From: Oligoflexaceae bacterium
Lineage (GTDB): Bacteria > Bdellovibrionota_B > Oligoflexia > Oligoflexales > Oligoflexaceae
Direction: 5' to 3'
Assembly (NCBI GenBank): GCA_947474445.1
Contig: CANJJY010000272.1
Span: 1 to 6,316, forward strand
DNA length: 6,316 nucleotides
Part shown: positions 1 to 5,800 of the stretch, piece by piece
Numbering within the stretch: the first letter of the stretch is position 1
How the letters are laid out: the number at the start of each line of letters is the position of its first letter
Translations under genes and position numbers: made by a program
The notes under the pieces: generated by a model
What the model was told of the DNA's origin: nothing
The model's database searches: none
What the model saw: only the letters and a program-made list of their open reading frames with translations

Positions 1-424
1 AAATTTCATCGAGCTTTTTTATCCACTCTTCGATATCAAGATCTTTTTTCAGAATTGCTGCCACTTTGCAGCCGCTTAAGAGATTCAATCTGTGATCATT
101 GGCACTGAATGCAACAACCGGTAACATTGGTGAAATTCGATTTACCTGATTTATTAGTGCTGCACCATCTTTTAATCCCAGCTGCTTTCCTACCCCATTT
201 ATATCAACGACAAGAATGGTGTAGGCCTTGACGGATTCCCAGTCAGAGAGATCTTCTACTTCTCTAACGTAGTAGCCAAATTTAGTAAAAGTTTTCCCTA
301 ACTCGAAAGTTGCATAATTGTCATCGATAATAAGTATTCGCTGTGCTTTACGCGCTTCTGAAATATCAATCTCAAGACTGGGAAGACTTGCGATTGATCT
401 TGGCTTTCCTAAGATTCGATACAT
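1..424 (-). CDS. Response regulator receiver-domain protein, C-terminus off window
   Basis: 141 codons are visible on the minus strand; the gene continues past the left edge. Residues about 29-141 form a CheY-like phosphoreceiver: strand 1 with the acidic pair D34-D35 (RILIIDDN), a phosphoacceptor D74 at the end of strand 3 (ILVVDIN), a Ser at S107 after strand 4 (VVAFSAN), and a Lys at K126 after strand 5 (AAILKK). These are the standard catalytic positions, so phosphorylation by a histidine kinase is expected. The usual Lys-Pro is Lys-Lys here. A 28-residue N-terminal extension of no recognised family precedes the receiver. The ATG at 424 is favoured because an in-frame TAA lies nine bases upstream and a weak AGGG precedes it. 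Whether an output domain follows cannot be seen, and no partner kinase is visible. Family call is firm; the pathway is unknown. Confidence 0.9.
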   Translation of the reverse strand, partial: MYRILGKPRSIASLPSLEIDISEARKAQRILIIDDNYATFELGKTFTKFGYYVREVEDLSDWESVKAYTILVVDINGVGKQLGLKDGAALINQVNRISPMLPVVAFSANDHRLNLLSGCKVAAILKKDLDIEEWIKKLDEI

Positions 425-469
425 GTTTCTTTACCCTGCACAAGATGGGAGGTGAAAGAGGTTGAACAT

Positions 470-478
470 ATTATAGCA
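470..478 (-). promoter_or_regulatory. Extended -10 promoter for the receiver gene
   Basis: On the minus strand the bases TGCTATAAT give a perfect -10 hexamer (475-470) with the TGn extension (478-476). No good -35 is seen, which is normal for extended -10 promoters. Initiation would fall near 463, giving a leader of about 40 bases before the ATG at 424. Judged by consensus only. Confidence 0.55.
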
Positions 479-485
479 CATCAAA

Positions 486-504
486 AGGCAATATGAAGTT
501 GCCT
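486..504. repeat. Inverted repeat upstream of the receiver-gene promoter
   Basis: AGGCAA (486-491) and TTGCCT (499-504) are perfect 6-bp arms around a 7-base loop. The site lies just upstream of the extended -10 at 470-478, where a -35 element or an operator would sit. On the minus strand the hairpin is followed by a short T run, so it could instead be a weak terminator for anything transcribed leftward from 510-800. Short, and could be chance. Confidence 0.3.
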
Positions 505-509
505 GGTTT

Positions 510-782
510 TCATAGGGCCACGGTGTTTGCACTGGGTGTTTTAATATCTAATTTTACGACTCGTAGATGGCAGAACATGAGTCGCAAAAGATTGCCAAAG
601 GCGAGTCCGATGATTGCAGAGATGTGCCCATCAAAAGCTGGAACGTAGTGTCGAGATCGAGGGATACTTGCGTACGGCTTCGGTTGAGGGTCAAATTCTT
701 TGCCAGGGGCGTGTAAAATGAAACACCAATGGGTAATAGATGCGATCACCCTGTATTCGGCAAACGAGGATAGGCCATCCAT
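510..782 (-). CDS. Doubtful small hypothetical ORF (90 aa)
   Basis: Open frame of 90 codons from the ATG at 782, with AGGA about 8 bases upstream; an ATG two codons further upstream (788) is also possible but sits too close to that AGGA. The product has a short hydrophobic stretch (GHISAIIGLAFGNLL) and a Pro/Arg-rich middle, but no recognisable domain, signal peptide or convincing membrane helix. No clear promoter was found upstream. It overlaps an equally weak plus-strand ORF (718-903). I do not recognise the protein and report it only because it is the longest frame in the spacer with a ribosome-binding-site-like element. Confidence 0.18.
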   Translation of the reverse strand: MDGLSSFAEYRVIASITHWCFILHAPGKEFDPQPKPYASIPRSRHYVPAFDGHISAIIGLAFGNLLRLMFCHLRVVKLDIKTPSANTVAL

Positions 783-867
783 GTTCATTTTCCTGGAGTT
801 AGGTAATAGTCGATCAATATGGGATAATGTAACACATAAAGGGACTTACGTGTTATATGCCGTCATT

Positions 868-896
868 TTGATGCTGTGGGATTGCACTGCTATAAA
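868..896 (+). promoter_or_regulatory. Sigma70-type promoter with extended -10, upstream of HTH ORF
   Basis: TTGATG (868-873), a 17-base spacer, then TATAAA (891-896), with TGC directly before the -10. The -35 matches 4 of 6 consensus bases and the -10 matches 5 of 6. Initiation would fall near 903, about 26 bases before the TTG at 929. This is the best plus-strand promoter in the left half and is the main reason to think something rightward of it is transcribed, either the small HTH ORF or an RNA. Confidence 0.5.
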
Positions 897-928
897 TATG
901 TAAGAAAGACATCTATCAGCTTGTTCTT

Positions 929-1171
929 TTGGCCAGGTTCGAAGAGGGGAAAAGACTGGTCGCTTCGGGGATGAGTATCCGAAAATCTTCACTCGCGGTG
1001 GGAATCTCACATACCCATTTAGGGAATCTACTCAGAAGTGATCGGCCTTCTGGCTCAGATTTAGGATTTTCAGGGGAAAGAGAAGAAAATGCTGAGCAGG
1101 ACAACACCCACGCGCACACAATAAATAACCCGCTCACCGAAAGTAACGGGCTATCATATTCTTACCCTTAA
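929..1171 (+). CDS. Small protein with a helix-turn-helix-like segment
   Basis: 80 codons if read from the TTG at 929. Residues about 5-36 (FEEGKRLVASGMSIRKSSLA, then VGISHTHLGNLLR) look like a three-helix DNA-binding fold of the resolvase/Psq/transposase kind: an amphipathic helix, a G-M-S turn, a second helix with an Ala, a Gly-Ile-Ser turn and a recognition-like helix. The remaining 40 residues are polar and low in complexity, with no recognised fold. The start is unclear: neither the TTG nor the in-frame ATG at 971 has a well-spaced ribosome-binding site, and a GAGGGG at 944-949 fits no normal start. The frame is open back to a TAA at 893. The upstream promoter (868-896) supports transcription. 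It could be a small regulator or the N-terminal remnant of a recombinase or transposase. The end converges on the neighbouring minus-strand gene. Confidence 0.4.
   Translation: MARFEEGKRLVASGMSIRKSSLAVGISHTHLGNLLRSDRPSGSDLGFSGEREENAEQDNTHAHTINNPLTESNGLSYSYP
1121..1152 (-). terminator. Probable Rho-independent terminator of the 423-codon gene
   Basis: Read on the minus strand, AGCCCGTTAC pairs with GTGA, a bulged G and CGGGTT across a TTTCG loop, and is followed by the T-rich ATTTATT. Some pairs are G-U wobbles only in this direction, which supports leftward transcription. It begins 65 bases after the stop at 1217 and overlaps the last codons of the HTH ORF on the other strand. Confidence 0.45.
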
Positions 1172-1192
1172 TCCTTTGGCAAACTAAGTTCC

Positions 1193-1207
1193 GGGTTAAG
1201 ATAACCC
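1193..1207. terminator. Short inverted repeat between convergent genes, possible weak terminator
   Basis: GGGTTA and TAACCC are perfect 6-bp arms around a 3-base loop, between the ends of the HTH ORF (1171) and the minus-strand gene (1217). The flanks hold only interrupted T or A runs, so termination in either direction would be modest. Confidence 0.3.
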
Positions 1208-1216
1208 CCAAAAGTT

Positions 1217-2488
1217 TTAAAATTCCAGGCTTAAGCCGAGATTGAGACCAACTTCGCTAAATCGTGAATTTACTGATCCTGCCTTTTGTGTAGTTTCGCA
1301 GAAATAGATTCCAGCGATTGGCTGCAGATGGGCCGCAATTTCATTTAGATGATAAAGCGACGAAACTTCAAACGAACCACTTTTCATCAAAATCATGTCA
1401 AAATTGAATCCGAGCGTATACAGGTGGAGAGAAACTTTCATTCCGAGGTCTGTGACTATCTGATTGTCATGGACTAGCGGCAATTGAAACAACCCTATCG
1501 CTGGACCAATATAGACAGAGTGAAGCTGATCTCTATTTTCAATATTGAGAAGGTCAAGACCTAATGAAAGATGACTCCGAAGGCGCTTTTGATCCGCACC
1601 TGGCGCAAGATCAGCATCTTTTTCAAACGCAGTATGAGTTCCGTGCGTGTCTATTTTCCCGCTAAGCATCAGATCGGGCCTGATGAACAAATGCCCCTCT
1701 CCCCCGGTTCCTAATCCTATAGTAGTGGGCGCATCGAAAGTGTCTTTATTGTGAATACTGAATTGCTCAGATATCAGCCGCATCCATAAAGATACGTTGC
1801 TCTTTCGAAGCAGCGGGGGCAGCTCTTTTACTTGCGTCTCACTCGGGCTTATTGCTTTGAGATCGATAGGTTCATTCATATATTCTGAATCATAAGGCTC
1901 TTCCTCGGTCTGATCACTGTCTTCTTCGTAATTGCCGTGAGCAGTGTCGATAGGACGGTGATTTCCCATTTCAGGAAGGCTCATATCACGAGCCCATTTC
2001 AAGGAAAGCTCGGGAAGTTCTGCGGTCTTGGACTTCGTATCGACCCCCATAAGCCTAATAATAACTGGAGTCTTCAAATTCTTAAGAAATGCCACTTGAT
2101 CTGAAGTTTCACACCACTGCTTTTGACCTCGTCCGTTCCGAATACTGAGTCGATATCGGCCAGGGGTTTTGGCCCAAGAAAGACAAGGAATTTCTTTGCG
2201 ATCGGACCCTTTAATGACGACCAAAAAGGCTTCCGTCCAGGTGATCTTGCCTTCAGATCGAAACCTCATATAGTAAATGCCGTTTTCTTTGAATTCCGCT
2301 CGGTAGAGGTCCTGATGGTTTATTTTCAAACTTGATTGAATGTGTGAGAAGTTTCTGTCCTTTGATATCTCTAGAATTCCAGATTTACCTTGTTCAATGC
2401 GAACCTCAAGGGGCATGACGTCCGCACGGAGGGGCAGATGGCATAAGAATAAAAAACCGAGAAGCATGTATTTTTGAAAATTCTGCAA
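1217..2488 (-). CDS. Exported protein with FnIII-like N-half and beta-rich C-half, function unknown
   Basis: 423 residues. Residues 1-22 are a signal peptide with one Lys, a hydrophobic core (MLLGFLFLCHLPL) and likely cleavage after LRA22. Residues about 25-155 are beta-rich and look like two FnIII/FecR-associated modules, the first with GIYYMRFRSEG, the second with SWAKTPGRYRLSIRNG; C102 and C126 could form a disulfide. Residues about 185-225 are an acidic, Pro-rich linker. Residues about 230-423 show alternating hydrophobic strands, Gly-rich turns and a terminal Phe (GLNLGLSLEF), as in outer-membrane beta-barrels. The TTG at 2488 is preferred over the ATG at 2467: GAAGG sits 5 bases upstream, an in-frame TAG at 2500 bars earlier starts, and the longer form keeps the positive N-region. 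It is divergent from the lipoprotein gene and alone in its transcription unit. An outer-membrane, structural or transport-linked role is inferred; no enzyme motif is visible. Confidence 0.8.
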   Translation of the reverse strand: MQNFQKYMLLGFLFLCHLPLRADVMPLEVRIEQGKSGILEISKDRNFSHIQSSLKINHQDLYRAEFKENGIYYMRFRSEGKITWTEAFLVVIKGSDRKEIPCLSWAKTPGRYRLSIRNGRGQKQWCETSDQVAFLKNLKTPVIIRLMGVDTKSKTAELPELSLKWARDMSLPEMGNHRPIDTAHGNYEEDSDQTEEEPYDSEYMNEPIDLKAISPSETQVKELPPLLRKSNVSLWMRLISEQFSIHNKDTFDAPTTIGLGTGGEGHLFIRPDLMLSGKIDTHGTHTAFEKDADLAPGADQKRLRSHLSLGLDLLNIENRDQLHSVYIGPAIGLFQLPLVHDNQIVTDLGMKVSLHLYTLGFNFDMILMKSGSFEVSSLYHLNEIAAHLQPIAGIYFCETTQKAGSVNSRFSEVGLNLGLSLEF

Positions 2489-2493
2489 ATTTG

Positions 2494-2498
2494 CCTTC
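2494..2498 (-). promoter_or_regulatory. Ribosome-binding site fixing the TTG start at 2488
   Basis: GAAGG on the minus strand, 5 bases before the TTG. It immediately follows the in-frame TAG (2500-2498), so no longer N-terminus is possible. The alternative ATG at 2467 has no comparable element. Confidence 0.6.
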
Positions 2499-2505
2499 TA
2501 TTTTT

Positions 2506-2517
2506 TTGGTCGACCAA
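2506..2517. promoter_or_regulatory. 12-bp perfect palindrome in the leader of the 423-codon gene
   Basis: TTGGTCGACCAA reads the same on both strands and lies 7 bases upstream of the minus-strand GAAGG ribosome-binding site. It could be an operator for a dimeric repressor or a leader hairpin near the ribosome-binding site. It is not followed by a T run in either direction, so it is not a terminator. A palindrome of this length is not rare by chance. Confidence 0.3.
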
Positions 2518-2531
2518 GGCTATCTAATTTC

Positions 2532-2599
2532 CTAGTGATAGAATTTATGCTAGTCGGTGGCTGTCGAAGAATATTTGGGATCCTTACTTTCTAGTGATA
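2532..2599. repeat. 9-bp direct repeat in the divergent spacer
   Basis: CTAGTGATA occurs at 2532-2540 and 2591-2599, 59 bases apart, each preceded by a TTTC-like run. On the minus strand each reads TATCACTAG, and the right copy overlaps a candidate -10. Possible regulator-binding sites; short enough to be chance. Confidence 0.25.
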
Positions 2600-2621
2600 C
2601 TTGAGACGTAAAGATTGCCAA
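2594..2621 (-). promoter_or_regulatory. Candidate promoter for the 423-codon gene
   Basis: Minus-strand TTGGCA (2621-2616, 5 of 6 to consensus), a 16-base spacer and TATCAC (2599-2594, 4 of 6). Initiation would fall near 2587, leaving a leader of about 100 bases that includes the palindrome at 2506-2517. Confidence 0.3.
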
Positions 2622-2693
2622 AACCGAAAAAAACTCAAAATTGCGCGAAAATGGCGCCCAATTCTTGCTTTTCCTAAGGGCCTAATTGTAACC

Positions 2694-2723
2694 TTAACAT
2701 ACTGTAATTACATAGTAAATAAT
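2694..2723 (+). promoter_or_regulatory. Candidate promoter for the lipoprotein gene
   Basis: TTAACA (2694-2699) and AATAAT (2718-2723), each 5 of 6 to the sigma70 consensus, with an 18-base spacer. Initiation would fall near 2730, just before a run of seven C, giving a leader of about 130 bases with two inverted repeats. The AT-rich spacer also contains the palindrome GTAATTAC (2704-2711). Confidence 0.4.
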
Positions 2724-2749
2724 TCTTAACTCTACCCCCCCTTCATTTT

Positions 2750-2797
2750 GTCTGCAGACGGCCCGCAAAGAAGTTCAAGTCGTATCTTCGACCTGAA
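2750..2797 (+). repeat. Two inverted repeats in the lipoprotein-gene leader
   Basis: GTCTGCAGAC (2750-2759) is a perfect 10-bp palindrome. TTCAAGTCG (2774-2782) pairs with CGACCTGAA (2789-2797) across a 6-base loop with one mismatch, and is followed by a run of A. Both fall within the inferred untranslated leader and could be operators or RNA hairpins. The second is not a terminator on the plus strand. Confidence 0.35.
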
Positions 2798-2847
2798 AAA
2801 AATGAATGCTCTTGAACAAATGAGAGATTTAATACTCTGTTCGATTT

Positions 2848-2855
2848 AGGAGAGG
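2848..2855 (+). promoter_or_regulatory. Strong ribosome-binding site fixing the GTG start at 2860
   Basis: AGGAGAGG, with AGGAG 7 bases before the GTG. An in-frame TAA at 2830 and no other start codon between it and 2860 make this start nearly certain. Confidence 0.8.
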
Positions 2856-2859
2856 CATC

Positions 2860-5800
2860 GTGCGAGCACTCTTTTGCATCTTGGTATTTAGCTCCGCGTT
2901 GAGCGCTTGCTACAACCTGCCCCTCCGATCGACAGGGAAGGTCTCTGTCACGGATGTCGCTGCAAGGCTGGCTCCATCCGTTCTTGCGACAGACACCAAG
3001 GCCATTTCCACCTTTGACCCAACTTCGAAGGTAGATACTCGCGTTGCGTCTCCTAATGGCAGTCTCAAAGGCTCATCCGTTATCGTTCCGATGGGTTCAC
3101 TTGCGGTGGCTGTCGAGGTCGTCGTTGAAGAGGCTGTGCCTTTGAACCAAACGTCCATTACAGGATCTCTTCAAATCGACTTAAGCATTTCTATCAGCAG
3201 CGTCGGCACGGGTCTTATCGTGAGGCCTGCCAGCACTGCCGTCCTTACTCAGCCCCTCACGATTTCGCTGCAAATAGATCAATCTGCTTCATTGCTGGAT
3301 ACGCTTTCCCAGCGATTAGGTCTGGTGGCCACAAAAAATTACGCCGTCTTTTATAAACAGTTCATTGACGGGGAATTGCGGAGCGGCGTTATTCCGACGA
3401 GTGAGCTTCGCGTCGGTGATGGGGAGGTCTCATTTGAAGGCTATTTCGGCTCTTATTGGCTCGCAGAGCTCACATCACCTATCGAAAAGAGAATTGAAGT
3501 TAAAACGGAAGAGCCAATCATAAACGCCCAAAAAATTGCCGTCATTGAAAAGGCCGGCATCGTTTCAGATTCAGTAGTCCAAGCGAAAGCAGACGTTCCT
3601 GAAATAAATTGGAACGCTAGCGTTCTTACTTACGACAGCGCTAGTAGAACGATCAGTCTTACGACGAATAAAATCGGAAGCGATCAGATCTCTCTTTGCA
3701 CAGCCGATTTTTTTGACAGCGTCGATGCCAAGTCGGGGATAAGTATCGACGCGGGATCAAGCCCTAGCGCCAGTTATACTCTCACTAAGGCTACGGCCCA
3801 AACATTTGTAGGGCGCCTTCGCTGTTTTGACAGTCAGGGGCGTCTCACGGTATCCCCTTGGTCGCAGGTTTTGAATATTCCTTCTTTAGTCGTTGCTCCG
3901 ACTAATATCTCGGTACCAAAAATTGTATCATTAAGCGGTGCAAATGAAGCGAGCGATGGCTATATTAATGCTGGTGAAGCCTCATCGACGGCAAGTCTTC
4001 TGACGCTTAATGGCAGTGCCTATACGAGCGCCTCATACACGGTCCCGCTCGATGACACAGGCAGCGCGGTCACCTGTGATAATGCAAAGACATATAGTCA
4101 AAGCAGTTTACCCGCGATCAACACACTGACGAGCGATGGCGCTTATGCGGTCTGCGTTAAACTTAGCGATGGGGCTGGCAACGTCACCTATGGCAAATCT
4201 CAACAGATCATACGAGATATCGTGGCACCAAGCTTCAGCTCTCTTGCTCTCGCCAATGCGGCGAGTGATGGCTATATCAACGATGCGGAAAAACTTACTA
4301 CCGCTCCCATATGGACTCTGACGGCTTCGGGTCAAAGCGCAACAGAGTATACCGCGGCCCTCGATGACACGGGTGCTGCCCTCGTGTGTAACGCCGGAAA
4401 AACCTACAGTCAATCCAGCATTCCCGCTCCTTTTTCAATAACTAGCGACAGTCCATACGCGCTCTGCGTCCGGCTCACGGATGCTACCGGCAATATCACT
4501 TACGGAAAGTCGGCGCAAGTGACGCGCGACACAGTCTATCCCGTCTTCACTTCGCTTAACGGGGCAAACCAAGCGGCCGATCTTGCGATCAGTAATGGCG
4601 AGCAAAATTCTACCTCTGTTCTCTACACCCTCACGGCATCGGGTATGGCGAGCAGCAACTATACGGTTCCTCTTGATGACACAGGCGGATCTATCGTTTG
4701 TGACTCACCTAAGACCTATAATCAGAGTTCCATTCCACTCATCATCAGCATCGGCAGCGATGGTCTTTATGCAGTCTGTGTGAAACTCACCGACGCGGCC
4801 GGTAACAGCTCCTATGGCAAGTCCCAGCAGGTCAATCGCAGTGTCGGTGGTCCTGGCTTCGTCTCTCTTCTTGGGATCAACGAAGCGAGCGATGGCTATA
4901 TTATCAACGCTGAAGCATCCTCCACCTCTGCTGCTTGGGTTCTCTCCGGGACGAATTATGTATCAGCGAACTACACCCTCCCGCTCGACGACGCGAGCGG
5001 GGCTGTGATCTGCGATGCAGCAAAAACCTATGGCCAGTCGAGCATTCCGCATGTCGATGCCATGACGAGTGATAAGCCCTGGGCGATCTGCGTTAAGCTC
5101 GTCGATGGGGTCTCCAACATCACCTACGGGAAATCCCAGCAGGTCATCCGCGATACAGTCGCGCCGACCTTCAGCTCGCTCGCTGGGGCTAATGCTGCTA
5201 GCGATGGCTATATCAACAGCGCAGAAGCTAGCTCCTCGTCCACTCTTTTAGCATTGAGTGCCTCGGGTTATGACACGGCGAGTTACACCATCGCCCTGGA
5301 CGACAGCTCCGCCGCGATTGTTTGTGATGGCTCTCAAACATATAACCACAGCGACGTCCCAACTATCAACACCCTTGGGACGGACAAGCCCTATGCGGTA
5401 TGCGTGAACCTCATCGATACCGCGGGTAACCTCACCTATGGAAAATCCCAGCAAATCATCAAAGCTACGACTGCCCCAACCTTCACATCTCTTGCAAAAT
5501 CGGCACAGGGAGCGGATGGCTACATTAACGACAGCGAAAAGACGCAGACTACTGCTATCTGGACTCTGACGGCGTCGGGACAAGCAGCAGCAGACTACAC
5601 GGCTCCACTTGACGATACCGGAGGGGCCCTCGTATGCAATAGCAGTAGGGCCTATAACCAGGGGGCCACCATCTCTGGGGCCAGCGGCCTCACTAGCGAT
5701 GGCGCTTGGAGCATCTGTGTCCGGCTTACCGATACGGGCGGCAACGTCAGCTATGGGAAAGGCGATCAGATCATTCGGGATACTGTGGCTCCGGCCTTTA

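Larger units (their letters stand above)
425..928. other. Mostly non-coding spacer between receiver gene and HTH ORF
   Basis: About 500 bases with no confidently coding frame. It holds the receiver-gene promoter and its inverted repeat, one weak minus-strand ORF (510-782), one weak plus-strand ORF (718-903) overlapping it, and a good plus-strand promoter near its right end (868-896). All three plus frames are broken by several stops before 700. No homology to a transposase, tRNA or known RNA was recognised. It may be a decayed gene remnant or a spacer. Confidence 0.5.
2489..2859. other. Divergent regulatory spacer between the two envelope-protein genes
   Basis: 371 AT-rich bases without a plausible gene on either strand. 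It contains ribosome-binding sites for both flanking genes, candidate promoters facing both ways, a 12-bp palindrome, a 9-bp direct repeat, a run of seven C (2735-2741), a 10-bp palindrome and an imperfect hairpin. The two transcripts' leaders would be about 100 and 130 bases long. Confidence 0.7.

Noticed and set aside
700..903. Plus-strand frame of 67 codons (61 from the ATG at 718)
   Set aside because: The AGGGG upstream is about 10 bases from the ATG, no promoter fits, the product has no recognisable domain, and it overlaps an equally weak opposite ORF. The likely -10 for the next unit lies inside its end.
916..1137. Minus-strand frame of 73 codons starting with a signal-like MSGLFIVCAWVLSC
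   Set aside because: Its GTG start lies within the terminator-like hairpin at 1121-1152, there is no ribosome-binding site, the lipobox has Leu at the wrong place, and it is antisense to the HTH ORF.
2123..2335. 70-codon plus-strand frame
   Set aside because: Antisense to the well-supported 423-codon gene and without any domain or start signal.
587..2622. Shared 13-mer AAAGATTGCCAAA at 587-599 and 2610-2622
   Set aside because: One match of this length is expected fairly often by chance in a window this size, and the flanks do not match.
2910..3158. 82-codon minus-strand frame
   Set aside because: Antisense to the start of the lipoprotein gene, where the sense frame has a clear signal peptide and ribosome-binding site.
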